From assembly GCF_002440635.1 (NCBI RefSeq), contig NZ_DJUW01000002.1, forward strand, positions 195,677-259,676: DNA of 64,000 nt, given 5' to 3'. The notes below the pieces were generated by a model. That model searched no databases. It had not been told where the DNA came from and saw nothing but the letters and a program-made list of their open reading frames with translations. Positions 1 to 8,698 of the stretch are shown here, one piece after another. Within the stretch, counting starts at the first letter, position 1, and the number at the start of each line of letters is the position of its first letter. The position numbers were made by a program, and so were the translations under genes. Origin of the DNA: Novosphingobium sp. UBA6272 (GTDB lineage Bacteria; Pseudomonadota; Alphaproteobacteria; Sphingomonadales; Sphingomonadaceae).

Positions 1-32
1 GGGTTCCTTCGGGAACCCGCCACTTTGTTTTT
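1..32 (+). terminator. Probable intrinsic terminator of an upstream gene outside the window
   Basis: A 7-bp perfect stem (GGGTTCC / GGAACCC) with a TTCG tetraloop sits at 1-18, followed after a short gap by a T-rich run ending near 32. It lies just before the first gene, so it most likely ends a plus-strand gene to the left. The T-run is separated from the stem by a few bases, which lowers confidence. Confidence 0.55.
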
Positions 33-60
33 ATCCGCCCCCCAAGCTAAGACCTTCAGC

Positions 61-1578
61 ATGTCCGAACGCGCCGCCGCTTTAGCTGCCCTTCACCGGG
101 TGCCACCCGCCGATAGCCTTGCCTTGCTTCGGGCCGCGTCCGAGGCTCTCAGCCATGGCCTCGCCGATACTGCCGAACCCTTGCTGGCTGCCGCCGCCGA
201 ACGGCAACCCGAAGATGCCCGCCTGTGGCAGTTTTTGGGACTGGCCCGCCGGGATCAGCAGGACAGCGCCGGTGCCCACGCCGCCTTTACCCGTGCCGCT
301 GCCCTGGCACCCGCCGACCCGCTGATCGCGCACAGCCAGGCGCGGACGGCTTTCGAGGCAGGTTTCCCTGCGCTCCCGCTGTTCAACCGCGCCCGTCAAC
401 TCGCGCCCGGCGATGGTGCGGTGGCGCTGGGCCGGGCCGCAGCCATGTTCGCCGAAGGCCAGGGCCCCGCCGCCTGTGACCAGCTCGCCCACCTCCTCGC
501 TAGCAGCCCGGGTTGGATCGATGGTCATGTCGCCTATGCCAGGCTCAACGCCCAGGTGCGGCCGGGCGAACCAATCGACGCTACGCTTCGTCAGGCACTG
601 CGCCAGCACCCTCAGGCCGGTGCAATCTGGCAGGCGCTGTTCCAGGTTTTGATGGAAGCGCGCAATTATCTAACGGCGCTGGAAACCGTTGCCGAAGCGC
701 GGCAATCGCTTGGCCCCGATCTTGAACTGAACCGGATCGAGGCGGCCTGCCTCACCGAACTTGGCCAGGCCGAAAGGGCTCAAATCCTGTTCGATAATCC
801 GCCGTTTCCCGAAAATGGCGAGATGGCCTGCTGGCCGATCCGCAACTACATCCGCCTCGGACGGATCGAAGAGGCCCAGCTGCTGGCTGAGCAAAGCTTC
901 GAGGGGCGCAGCGAAGGGGCGCTCTGGCCCTACCGCGCGCTGCTGTGGCGGCTGACCGGTGATCCGCGCTGGCAGTGGCTGGAAGGCGACGAGCGGATGA
1001 TCGGCACGTTTGACCTTTCGTCCGAGGTCGGCTCGCTCGACCGGCTGGCCGAAGTGCTGCGCAGCCTCCATGCGGCAAAGGGTCAACCGCTCGACCAATC
1101 GGTGCGTGGCGGAACTCAGACTGATGGAAATCTGCTGGCCCGCGCAGAACCCGAAATCCGCCAACTCCGAGCCGCGCTGCTCGAAGCGGTGCGCAGCTAT
1201 GTTGCGCAGCTCCCGCCGCCCGATCCGGCGCATCCTCTGCTCGTCACGCAACGGGATGCGCTGAACGTGGCCGGTGCTTGGTCCGTACGGCTGACCGACA
1301 AAGGGTTCCACGCCGACCATGTCCATTGGCAAGGGTGGATCAGCTCGGCCTTCTATGTGGTGGTCCCCCGGCCCGATCCGCTCGAGCCTGAAGGCGGCTG
1401 GCTGGCGTTTGGCGAATGCCGCGATCTGCTGCCCGACTTCGCGGCATTCCGCACGGTTGAGCCAAAGCCGGGAAAACTCGCGCTGTTTCCCTCTACGCTG
1501 TGGCATGGCACGCGTCCCTTTGGTAGCGGAGAGCGTATGACCGTCGCTTACGATATCGCCCGGCCGCAGCAAGACTGA
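61..1578 (+). CDS. TPR protein with C-terminal putative 2OG-Fe(II) oxygenase domain
   Basis: The 505-residue product begins with about 300 residues of alpha-helical TPR-like repeats and ends in a domain resembling the putative 2OG-Fe(II) oxygenase family (2OG-FeII_Oxy_5). Around residues 417-422 is FHADHVH, and near the end are PSTLWHGTRPF (His482) and GERMTVAYD (Arg492); these would be the iron ligands and the 2-oxoglutarate-binding arginine. ATG at 61 is preferred over an in-frame TTG at 25. The stop overlaps the next start (TGATG at 1576-1580), so it is translationally coupled to the sulfotransferase gene. The natural substrate is unknown; with its neighbours it suggests hydroxylation of a protein or peptide bound by the TPR part. 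The oxygenase call is from motif resemblance only. Confidence 0.75.
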   Translation: MSERAAALAALHRVPPADSLALLRAASEALSHGLADTAEPLLAAAAERQPEDARLWQFLGLARRDQQDSAGAHAAFTRAAALAPADPLIAHSQARTAFEAGFPALPLFNRARQLAPGDGAVALGRAAAMFAEGQGPAACDQLAHLLASSPGWIDGHVAYARLNAQVRPGEPIDATLRQALRQHPQAGAIWQALFQVLMEARNYLTALETVAEARQSLGPDLELNRIEAACLTELGQAERAQILFDNPPFPENGEMACWPIRNYIRLGRIEEAQLLAEQSFEGRSEGALWPYRALLWRLTGDPRWQWLEGDERMIGTFDLSSEVGSLDRLAEVLRSLHAAKGQPLDQSVRGGTQTDGNLLARAEPEIRQLRAALLEAVRSYVAQLPPPDPAHPLLVTQRDALNVAGAWSVRLTDKGFHADHVHWQGWISSAFYVVVPRPDPLEPEGGWLAFGECRDLLPDFAAFRTVEPKPGKLALFPSTLWHGTRPFGSGERMTVAYDIARPQQD

Positions 1579-3434
1579 TGGATCCGGTCCAAGCCATCCG
1601 CGCCGCAGCAGACGCGCTGCGCCAGCGCCAGTTCGCTGCCGCCCTTGCGGCCGCGCAGCAGGGGCTTGAAGCAGCGCCCGAGAATCCGGCACTGCTTGGC
1701 ATCACCGCACTGGCGCTGCTCCAGCTTGACCGCAAGGTCGAGGCGATCCCCTATCTCCGCCAGCAAATCGCCGTGTCACCGCAGGACATGGCCGCGCGCT
1801 TCAATCTGGCGACCGTTTTGACCGCTACCGGACAAAGCGATGAGGCAAGGCACCTGGCCTTTGATCATGGCGGGCATCCCGGGCTCGCGCGTCTGGCCGG
1901 CTATTTCCACCAGCAGGATGGCGCGATAAACGCTGCGATCGCCGCTTACCGGATCACCGTTGCCGCCGCGCCGCAAGACTGGGAAAGCTGGAATAACTTG
2001 GGCAATTGCCTGACCGATGCGGGTGACTGCAACGGCGCGATCCATGCCTTTGAAAATGCTGTCAACGGCTCTCCCTATCCCAGTCTACCGGAGATTTTCC
2101 TTAATCTGAGCCAGGCCCTGAACGCCGTCAAGCAACGCGAGGCGCGCCTGCGGAATGCGGAAGAAGCAGCTCGCCGCTTTCCTGATCATCACGAAATCAA
2201 GATCGAGCTCGGCCTGGCACTCGCCGCCGCTGGTAAAAGCGAACTGGCCCGGAAGATACTTCGTGCAGCGGCGACGGCCGAAGATCACCTTGGAGAGGCA
2301 CGCATCGAGTACGGCTTGCTGCTGGAGCAGGCCAATCTTCTCGACCAACTCGACGCTCACATTGCCGAATGCGAAGCGCTCGATCCGCGTCCGGAGCTCT
2401 CGTTTCTCAAGGCCTGGAGCCTGCGTCGTCGCGAACGGTTCGAAGAGGCCGAGCGCGAAGCTGCCCGCATACCCGACACGATCAATCCGATTCGTACCGC
2501 TCAGGTCAGGGCGGAGATCGCCGAGCGCCTTGGCCAAACAGCCGAAGCATTCCGCCAGTTCGAAGCGATGAACCAGGCATCGCGCGCGGCCCATCCGGCC
2601 GAGCCCGGGCCGACCTATCGCGAGACAATCGAACGCCAGACCGCAGAGATGCAGCCGCCCTTGCCGGCGGCAGCGCCGACCGCGGGACTGCCGCAGGACC
2701 CGATCTTTATCGTCGGTTCACCGCGATCCGGGACGACACTTCTCGATACCTTGCTGACGGCCCTGCCCGAACTGCAGGTGTTCGAGGAACAGCCGACGCT
2801 GTCAACTATCGAACGCGAATTTCCCGATCTTGCCAGCGAGACCGATCAAGCTCGGGTCAATGCAGCGCGAACCCGCTATTTCGAGCTGGCCGCAGCTTTG
2901 CAGGGTTCCGCCGACGGACGCCGCATCGTCGACAAGATGCCCTTGCACATGACGCACATGCCGGTGATCCATCGCCTGTTCCCCGATGCGGCGATCGTGC
3001 TGGTAGAACGTCATCCCTGTGATGCGGTGCTGAGCTGCTTCATGGCCAACTTCGCGCCCAACCATGCGATGCAAAGCTATACCGAACTGGACGAAGCCGC
3101 GCGGACCTATGCCGCGATCTTCAGCAATTTCGAACGTGCCGAAGCGCTGCTCGGGCTGAAGCCGCAGCGGGTCCGCTACGAACGGATGATTGCCGATCTC
3201 GAAGCTGAAATGCGCACCTTGCTGGCTTTTCTGGGGCTGCCCTGGCGCGATGAAGTGCTGGACAATCAGGCCAGTGCTGCCCGGCGCGGGGCGGTGCGCA
3301 CCGCCTCCTACGCCCAGATCGGGCAGCCGCTATACCAGCGCGCGGTCGGCCGGTGGGAACGCTACCGCCAACAGCTGGAGCCGGTCATGCCGGTGCTCCA
3401 ACCGTGGATCGAAAAACTCGGCTATCAGGATTGA
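1578..3434 (+). CDS. TPR-sulfotransferase fusion protein
   Basis: A 618-residue protein with TPR-type repeats over roughly residues 1-350 and a C-terminal sulfotransferase domain. The 5-prime-phosphosulfate loop is visible as IVGSPRSGTTLLD (Gly380-Thr387), and the 3-prime-phosphate site as VERHPCDAVLSC with Arg478. Such fusions transfer sulfate from PAPS to an acceptor, often a protein tyrosine in related eukaryotic enzymes; the acceptor here is not known. The start overlaps the stop of the oxygenase gene by one base, so both are probably made together. TPRs in both proteins suggest recognition of a common protein substrate, which is inference. Confidence 0.88.
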   Translation: MDPVQAIRAAADALRQRQFAAALAAAQQGLEAAPENPALLGITALALLQLDRKVEAIPYLRQQIAVSPQDMAARFNLATVLTATGQSDEARHLAFDHGGHPGLARLAGYFHQQDGAINAAIAAYRITVAAAPQDWESWNNLGNCLTDAGDCNGAIHAFENAVNGSPYPSLPEIFLNLSQALNAVKQREARLRNAEEAARRFPDHHEIKIELGLALAAAGKSELARKILRAAATAEDHLGEARIEYGLLLEQANLLDQLDAHIAECEALDPRPELSFLKAWSLRRRERFEEAEREAARIPDTINPIRTAQVRAEIAERLGQTAEAFRQFEAMNQASRAAHPAEPGPTYRETIERQTAEMQPPLPAAAPTAGLPQDPIFIVGSPRSGTTLLDTLLTALPELQVFEEQPTLSTIEREFPDLASETDQARVNAARTRYFELAAALQGSADGRRIVDKMPLHMTHMPVIHRLFPDAAIVLVERHPCDAVLSCFMANFAPNHAMQSYTELDEAARTYAAIFSNFERAEALLGLKPQRVRYERMIADLEAEMRTLLAFLGLPWRDEVLDNQASAARRGAVRTASYAQIGQPLYQRAVGRWERYRQQLEPVMPVLQPWIEKLGYQD

Positions 3435-3438
3435 GCGG

Positions 3439-3705
3439 TCAGTCGCTCTTCCAGCGCTGGGTCTGGCTGCGTTCCAGATCCTGGCGATTGGCCGCCGCTT
3501 CGGCGTCCCACTGGGCCTTGGTCCGGCAGACCTTCTTCGAGCCGAGGCGCGTGCCGATCGATTCAACGCGGCGGCAAACCATCTTGTTGGTTTCGCCTTC
3601 GTCGGATTGCGCAGAATTCGACGGTGCCGTGTCCGATTTCGCGGAAACCGGGCCAGCCATCATTAACAGCGCGATGGCGCCAGCTGCGATCAGGGACTTG
3701 GTCAT
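3439..3705 (-). CDS. Small secreted cysteine-containing protein
   Basis: An 88-residue protein with an evident signal peptide (hydrophobic core AAGAIALLMMAG, cleavage probably after VSA). The mature part is charged and contains KMVCRRVESIGTRLGSKKVC, two cysteines separated by 15 residues, followed by a TKAQW segment and a charged tail. I recognise this as a type of small periplasmic protein commonly seen in sphingomonads without an assigned function. It is convergent with the sulfotransferase gene (4-base gap) and divergent from the hydroxylase gene. No function is proposed. Confidence 0.7.
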   Translation of the reverse strand: MTKSLIAAGAIALLMMAGPVSAKSDTAPSNSAQSDEGETNKMVCRRVESIGTRLGSKKVCRTKAQWDAEAAANRQDLERSQTQRWKSD

Positions 3706-3845
3706 GAAGTCGAATTCCTCGTTGCGACGTGCAATATTGCAGAAGCAAAGCTGAACCCGCCATTACCCGTCAACCGTTTTTCGATCAATTGCCCTTGTCA
3801 TCATCACTTGCAATTGGTGCCCCGGCGGCACATTCCGGCGTGACG

Positions 3846-5009
3846 ATGGTGACCGACCCTGATCTTGCGCAACGTATTGCCGCAGCCGATCGCGCCCTAG
3901 CGGCGCGGAATCCTGCCGAAGCACGCGCAATCCTTGAAGCGGCGGCGCAGTCCGAACCGCACGACCCGGCTTTCTGGCAGCGGCTCGCCACGGTCCGGCA
4001 GATCTCGGGCGCGCCAGTCAAGGCAATCGAAGCGATTGACCGGGCGCTGGCATTTGCCCCGCTCGATTTCATCAACCTGCTGATGCGAGCCCGCATGCTA
4101 GATCAGGCCGGGCAGCCCGAAGCCGGCGAAGCCTATGGTCGCGCGCTGGCCCAGAAGCGGCCCGATCCGCTGCCGCCGTCGCTCGGGCCAGCGATCGATC
4201 GGGCCGAGATCGCCTGGGCCGCGCACCAGCAGCAGCTGGAGGCACGGCTTCACGCCGCAGTTGAGGCGAGCGGGGCCGACCTTACGCCAGCGGAACGCCG
4301 CCGTGCCGAGCGGCTTGCCAGCAATGTCACCCACCGCACCCGGATCTATCATTCGCAAGCGACGCATTTTCACTATCCCGGGCTGCGCGAAATGGAGTTC
4401 CATGACCGGGCGCTGTTCCCGTGGCTGCCCGAACTTGAGGGCCTGACCCAATCGATCCGGAATGAGATGGACCAGGTCGCCAATGCCGAAGAGGCCGTTC
4501 TCGTCCCCTATGTGCAATACGGGTCGAGCGAGCCGCTGGCGCAATGGCGCGAGCTCAACCACAATCGCGACTGGACTGCGATTCATCTGATCGAGCGCGG
4601 CGAGGTAGTGGGGCCAAACGCCGCGCTGTGCCCGCAGACGATGGGATTTTTGGACGGCATGGACCAGCCCTGGATCGCCGGCTGCGGCGCCAATGCGATG
4701 TTTTCGCTCCTGGCGCCCGGCACTTCGATCCCTCCCCATGTCGGCGTCGCCAATTTCCGGCTACTCTGCCACCTGCCGCTGATCATTCCGGGCCGGTGCT
4801 GGTTCCGGGTCGGTGAGGAAGTCCATGACTGGCAGCTTGGCCAGGCCTGGGTATTCGATGACACGATCGAACATGAGGCGGTCAACGAGACCGACCAGCT
4901 GCGAGTGATCATGATCTTTGACATCTGGCACCCGGATCTCTCCCCGGCCGAGCGAGCGGCGATTGCCGCTACGGTCGGGGCTGCGGCGATGCCCGCCGGC
5001 GCGCTCTGA
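3846..5009 (+). CDS. TPR protein with aspartyl/asparaginyl beta-hydroxylase domain
   Basis: The 387-residue product has TPR-like helices at about residues 1-115 and a C-terminal domain of the aspartyl/asparaginyl beta-hydroxylase family. The double-stranded beta-helix iron site is visible as PHVGVANFRLLCH (His298 to His309) and the later EHEAVNE (His343), followed by LRVIMIFDIWHP. These enzymes use Fe(II) and 2-oxoglutarate to hydroxylate Asp or Asn side chains. ATG at 3846 (or GTG at 3840) is preferred over a GTG at 3729 because the extra N-terminus has no family resemblance. It is the third TPR-headed enzyme in this 5-kb block. Confidence 0.88.
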   Translation: MVTDPDLAQRIAAADRALAARNPAEARAILEAAAQSEPHDPAFWQRLATVRQISGAPVKAIEAIDRALAFAPLDFINLLMRARMLDQAGQPEAGEAYGRALAQKRPDPLPPSLGPAIDRAEIAWAAHQQQLEARLHAAVEASGADLTPAERRRAERLASNVTHRTRIYHSQATHFHYPGLREMEFHDRALFPWLPELEGLTQSIRNEMDQVANAEEAVLVPYVQYGSSEPLAQWRELNHNRDWTAIHLIERGEVVGPNAALCPQTMGFLDGMDQPWIAGCGANAMFSLLAPGTSIPPHVGVANFRLLCHLPLIIPGRCWFRVGEEVHDWQLGQAWVFDDTIEHEAVNETDQLRVIMIFDIWHPDLSPAERAAIAATVGAAAMPAGAL

Positions 5010-5020
5010 CCGGCCCGATC

Positions 5021-6019
5021 ATGCGGCGGCGTGTGCTTGCCTTGCTGATTGCGCTGGGTCTTGGTCTGGCGACCTGGCTGCGCAGCACTCCGCTGCCCAG
5101 CGATGACCGTCCGAACCTGACGCTTGAGCGTCTCACGCTTGATCCCACTTGCTGCCGACTGGGCCCCTTGCGGCTCGAGGCTGCCTGGCAGTTGACCAGC
5201 CGCCATTCAGCTTTTGGCGGATACTCGGCCCTCCTGACCGAGCCGCAGGGCCGGCTTCTGGCCTTCAGCGACCGCGGTTATTATCTGGAATTCTCAAAGC
5301 CCGATGGTCCGGCCCGTCCGCCACGCTTTGGGGTCACACTGACCGATCGGCGCCAGCTCAAGAACAACCGCGACGTCGAATCCGCCACCCGCGATCCGCG
5401 GACGGGGCAGATTTGGCTGGCATTAGAGGGCCGCAATGCGATTGCGCGGCATGATGCCGAGCTACGCCGCGAAGCCTTCCGCGAGGAGCGCGACTGGAAG
5501 GGCTGGTCGAACAACGCGGGGGCCGAAGCGATGGTGCGGCTGACCGACGGGCGCTTCGTCGTGCTGTGCGAATGCCGCAACAGCTGGCTTGGCGCGCAGC
5601 ACCCGGCATTTCTCTATGCCAGCGACCCGACCAGCGGGATCAAGGGCCAAGCCTTTACCTTCGAAGGCGGCGATGGCTACCGGCCGACCGATATGGCGGA
5701 ATTGCCCGACGGCCGGGTGCTGATTCTCGCCCGTCGATTGCTCTGGCCGATGCCAGCGCGGTTCGCCATCAAGGTGCTGATCGCCGATCCCGCCGAAATC
5801 CGCCCGGGCCAGGTTTGGAACGCGAAAGAACTGGGCGAGCTGTCCGGCGGTTGGCCGGTCGACAATTACGAAGGTCTCGCGATCGAACGCCAGGCCGACG
5901 GCAGCCTGATCGCCTGGATCATCAGTGACGAAAACGGTGCGGCCAGCCAGCGGGTGTTGCTGCTGAAAGTAGCAATCGACGAGGCCCGCCTGCCACCAAA
6001 GCAAAAGGCGCCCGGGTGA
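5021..6019 (+). CDS. Esterase-like / phytase-like secreted protein
   Basis: The 332-residue product has an N-terminal hydrophobic segment (VLALLIALGLGLATWL) acting as signal peptide or anchor, then a beta-propeller-like domain of the phytase-like (esterase-like activity of phytase) family. Characteristic segments include FGGYSALL, LLAFSDRGYY and DNYEGLAIER. Members are predicted extracytoplasmic hydrolases, and most have no known substrate. It starts 11 bases after the hydroxylase stop, so it is probably co-transcribed. Its stop lies inside the terminator hairpin at 6003-6034. Confidence 0.78.
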   Translation: MRRRVLALLIALGLGLATWLRSTPLPSDDRPNLTLERLTLDPTCCRLGPLRLEAAWQLTSRHSAFGGYSALLTEPQGRLLAFSDRGYYLEFSKPDGPARPPRFGVTLTDRRQLKNNRDVESATRDPRTGQIWLALEGRNAIARHDAELRREAFREERDWKGWSNNAGAEAMVRLTDGRFVVLCECRNSWLGAQHPAFLYASDPTSGIKGQAFTFEGGDGYRPTDMAELPDGRVLILARRLLWPMPARFAIKVLIADPAEIRPGQVWNAKELGELSGGWPVDNYEGLAIERQADGSLIAWIISDENGAASQRVLLLKVAIDEARLPPKQKAPG

Positions 6020-6034
6020 CCGGACGCCTTTGAA
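6003..6034. terminator. Bidirectional terminator between the phytase-like gene and rpmB
   Basis: An 11-bp stem with one mismatch pairs 6005-6015 with 6020-6030 around a GTGA-containing loop; short T-runs lie on both sides (TTTG on plus, TTTTG on minus). Two genes converge here, so it likely serves both. Confidence 0.7.
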
Positions 6035-6058
6035 TTACTTGACGAAAGTGCGCGGGGT

Positions 6059-6346
6059 TTAGGCCGCAGCAGCCTTCTTCTTGAGCTCGCGCTTGACCTT
6101 CTGAGCGGTGGTCGAGAGCTTTTCATCAGAGGTCTTGAGCAGCCAGTTGTCGAGACCGCCAACGTGCTCGACCGAGCGCAGGCCCTGGGTCGAAACGCGG
6201 AACTTGAAGCTGCGGTCCAGCCCGTCAGACATCAACGTGACGTTCTGCAGGTTGGGCAGGAACACGCGCTTGGTCTTGTTGTTGGCGTGGCTGACGTTGT
6301 GGCCGACCTGGCGACCCTTGCCGGTCAGTTCGCAAATACGGGACAT
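6059..6346 (-). CDS. rpmB: 50S ribosomal protein L28
   Basis: A 95-residue protein with the L28 signature: MSRICELTGKG at the N-terminus, NNKTKRVFLPNLQ, and a basic C-terminal tail (KRELKKKAAAA). L28 is a small structural protein of the large ribosomal subunit. The length fits the alphaproteobacterial version. It stands alone on the minus strand, divergent from tadA and convergent with the phytase-like gene. Confidence 0.97.
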   Translation of the reverse strand: MSRICELTGKGRQVGHNVSHANNKTKRVFLPNLQNVTLMSDGLDRSFKFRVSTQGLRSVEHVGGLDNWLLKTSDEKLSTTAQKVKRELKKKAAAA

Positions 6347-6446
6347 GGTTATACTCGCTAAAAAACTGGACGCCCATGACGGGAGAAGGCGCGCCCATAC
6401 CGATTCACCCTTGCACGGTCAAGGCATTGCGGCCAATTCCGCAGAA

Positions 6447-6908
6447 ATGAGCCGCTGGCCGCTTCCCGAACCCATGCAGATTGCCCTCGATCAGGCGCGC
6501 AAGGGCGAATCCGCCGGGGAAGTGCCGATCGGGGCGGTGATCGTCAAGGATGGCGCGGTTATCGCGACCTCGCACAACGCTCCGCGCACCCTGCAAGACC
6601 CCACCGCCCATGCCGAGGTCCTGGCGATTCGCCATGCCGCCGCCCTGCTCGGCAACGAGCGGCTTGATGGCTGCGAGCTGTGGGTCACGCTGGAGCCCTG
6701 TGCGATGTGCGCCGGGGCGATCGCCCACGCCCGGATTGCCCGGCTCTATTACGCCGCGCCCGATCCCAAGGGCGGCGCGGTCGAGCATGGGGCGCGGGTG
6801 TTCGAGCACGAGCAGAGCCTGCACCGCCCCGAGGTCTATTCGGGCATGGGCGAGGAAGAGGCGAGCGGCCTGCTGAAGACCTTCTTCGCCAGGCTGCGCT
6901 CCTCCTGA
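6447..6908 (+). CDS. tadA: tRNA-specific adenosine deaminase
   Basis: The 153-residue protein is a zinc-dependent cytidine deaminase-fold enzyme that converts A34 to inosine in tRNA-Arg(ACG). The active site is plain: TAHAEVLAI gives His55 and the proton-shuttling Glu57, and EPCAMCAGA gives zinc ligands Cys85 and Cys88. The reading frame stays open far upstream, but that region overlaps rpmB on the other strand. ATG at 6447 gives the normal TadA length and N-terminus. Its stop converges with the RNase T2 gene 31 bases away. Confidence 0.95.
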   Translation: MSRWPLPEPMQIALDQARKGESAGEVPIGAVIVKDGAVIATSHNAPRTLQDPTAHAEVLAIRHAAALLGNERLDGCELWVTLEPCAMCAGAIAHARIARLYYAAPDPKGGAVEHGARVFEHEQSLHRPEVYSGMGEEEASGLLKTFFARLRSS

Positions 6909-6939
6909 GGGCTAGGCCTGAGGGCGACCCGGCATCGGG

Positions 6940-7644
6940 TTAGAGCCCGCGCCAGATATTCAGCGGCACATCGTTCTTCGGGCCCAGCTTGGACGCATCG
7001 CAGGCAGTCGGCATGAATTTGCGATCATAGCAAATCTGCACCTCGCGCAGCCATCCGCCATTGCTCGTCCTAAGACCGACTGAAGCTAGAGGCAGCCCGG
7101 GATTGAGCGCGACGAAGGCCCGGCGCAGGTCACCCGCAGTCAGGGCGGGCTGGCGTGAAAGCTTGTCGGCATCGGGCAGCCGGACCGAGTTCCACAGGAT
7201 CGACGCAACCTTGAAATAGCCCGCCGGGCTTTTCGCCATGCAGCTGCCGTGCTTGGCCCATTCGTGCTCGAGCAGCCAGGGCACCGGGGTCATGCACAGG
7301 TTGGCCTTGAGCTCCGCCTCGGTCGGTCGCGGGGTAACGCTGCACCACTGCGGGTACTTGCCCTGCCCGCTTTCCGGCCACAGCCCGTGGAGGACGAAGC
7401 CGAACCGGCCGATGCTGCCGTTGCATTGCAGGTTGGCGGGATCCTTGGCCGCCTTGCCGCCGCGGCAGAACTCGGGCGACCAGCTGATCGCCAGGGTATA
7501 GCCGCGAATTGGAGATACGCGCCGCGGGCCGTCGGGCTGGATCGCGCGCGGCATCTCGATGCTCTGCGGCGCACGGCACTGATAGGCCTGGGCGAGGGCC
7601 GGGGTGGGCAGCAGGGCGAGGAGCAAGAGTGTGCTGCGCATCAT
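6940..7644 (-). CDS. Secreted RNase T2 family ribonuclease
   Basis: The 234-residue precursor has a signal peptide (LLLLALLPTPALA) and both RNase T2 active-site segments: FVLHGLWPE with His86, and HEWAKHGSC with Glu128, Lys131 and His132. Several cysteines would form disulfides in the periplasm. The family cleaves single-stranded RNA through a 2',3'-cyclic phosphate, like E. coli RNase I. The ATG overlaps the nadC stop (ATGA), so it is translationally coupled to nadC although the two are not functionally linked in any obvious way. Confidence 0.93.
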   Translation of the reverse strand: MMRSTLLLLALLPTPALAQAYQCRAPQSIEMPRAIQPDGPRRVSPIRGYTLAISWSPEFCRGGKAAKDPANLQCNGSIGRFGFVLHGLWPESGQGKYPQWCSVTPRPTEAELKANLCMTPVPWLLEHEWAKHGSCMAKSPAGYFKVASILWNSVRLPDADKLSRQPALTAGDLRRAFVALNPGLPLASVGLRTSNGGWLREVQICYDRKFMPTACDASKLGPKNDVPLNIWRGL

Positions 7645-8501
7645 AGCGGGGTGAAATCCAAACCGACATCGGCGGCGGGGGCGCTCTGCGTGAGGCGGCC
7701 GACCGAGACGTAGGTCACTCCGGTGGCGGCGATCGCGGCGATGGTATCGAGCCGGACCCCGCCCGAGGCTTCGCATGGCACGCGCCCGCCGATCAGCGCC
7801 ACGGCTTCCTCCAGTTCGGCGACGCTCATGTTGTCGAGCAGCACGTGGCTGGCCCCGGCGGCGATCGCGGGTTCGATCTGGTCGATCCGGTCCACTTCGC
7901 AGATGATGTCCTTGACCCCGGCTTCGCGCGCGCGGCGCACCGCTTCGGCCACGCCGCCGGCGACCAGCACGTGGTTGTCCTTGATCATCGCCGCGTCCCA
8001 CAGGCCCATCCGGTGGTTCTTCGCCCCGCCCATCCGGGTGGCGTACTTTTCGAGGTGGCGCAGCCCGGGAATGGTCTTGCGGGTATCGAGCAGCACGGCA
8101 TGGCCGGCCATGGCATCGACGTAGCTGCGGGTCATCGTTGCGATGCCCGACAGGTGCTGGACCGTATTGAGCGCCGAGCGCTCGGCGGTGAGCATCGCAC
8201 GGGCATTGCCAGTCAGGCGCATCAGGTCGGATCCGGCGGGGACCTTGGCACCCTCTTCCACCAGCACCTCGATCTCCATGCCCGGATCAAGCGCCCTGAA
8301 AAAGGCGGCTGCGATTGGCAGCCCGGCCACGACGATCGCATCGCGGCTGTCCATCACGCCGGAGAAGCGCGCATCGGCGGGGATCACGCTCTCACTGGTC
8401 ACATCGTGCCCGCCGCCGGGCAAGCCAAGGCCCAGGTCCTCGTCCAGCGTGGCGCGAACGAAGTGGGCGAGATTGAAACCGGGGAGAGTGAAAGAAGGCA
8501 T
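7641..8501 (-). CDS. nadC: Nicotinate-nucleotide pyrophosphorylase (quinolinate phosphoribosyltransferase)
   Basis: The 286-residue enzyme converts quinolinate and PRPP to nicotinate mononucleotide in de novo NAD synthesis. Family segments include the N-terminal VRATLDEDLG, HDVTSE, LNTVQHLSGIAT, LDTRKTIPGLR, GGAKNHRMGL and the C-terminal ASGGV and YVSVG. ATG at 8501 is chosen; upstream in-frame codons run into the 25-bp inverted repeat at 8542 and look non-coding. nadA and nadB are not in the window. Confidence 0.96.
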   Translation of the reverse strand: MPSFTLPGFNLAHFVRATLDEDLGLGLPGGGHDVTSESVIPADARFSGVMDSRDAIVVAGLPIAAAFFRALDPGMEIEVLVEEGAKVPAGSDLMRLTGNARAMLTAERSALNTVQHLSGIATMTRSYVDAMAGHAVLLDTRKTIPGLRHLEKYATRMGGAKNHRMGLWDAAMIKDNHVLVAGGVAEAVRRAREAGVKDIICEVDRIDQIEPAIAAGASHVLLDNMSVAELEEAVALIGGRVPCEASGGVRLDTIAAIAATGVTYVSVGRLTQSAPAADVGLDFTPL

Positions 8502-8541
8502 TCCCAGCGTTTTGCCCGGGTTCACAGGTTGCGCAATTGTT

Positions 8542-8694
8542 TTCTCACGCAAAGGCGCAAAGGCGCGAAGAGGCCGCTATACACGGCGAAGCCGCCTTCT
8601 TTTTCAAACCGATGCGGCACAGGTAGCAACCCGAGACCAAGGCGGCTTCGCCGCAAGCACGAGTTCTTAGCGCCTTTGCGCCTTTGCGTGAGAA
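8542..8694. repeat. 153-bp palindromic MITE/REP-like repeat with nested inverted repeats
   Basis: A perfect 25-bp terminal inverted repeat lies at 8542-8566 and 8670-8694; each arm holds two copies of the heptamer CAAAGGC in tandem context. A second perfect 15-bp inverted repeat (CGGCGAAGCCGCCTT) lies inside at 8584-8598 and 8639-8653. The whole segment could fold into one long hairpin. It fills the gap between nadC and the response regulator and has no ORF of its own. This is the layout of a non-autonomous MITE or REP element. Confidence 0.85.
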
Positions 8695-8698
8695 TAGA

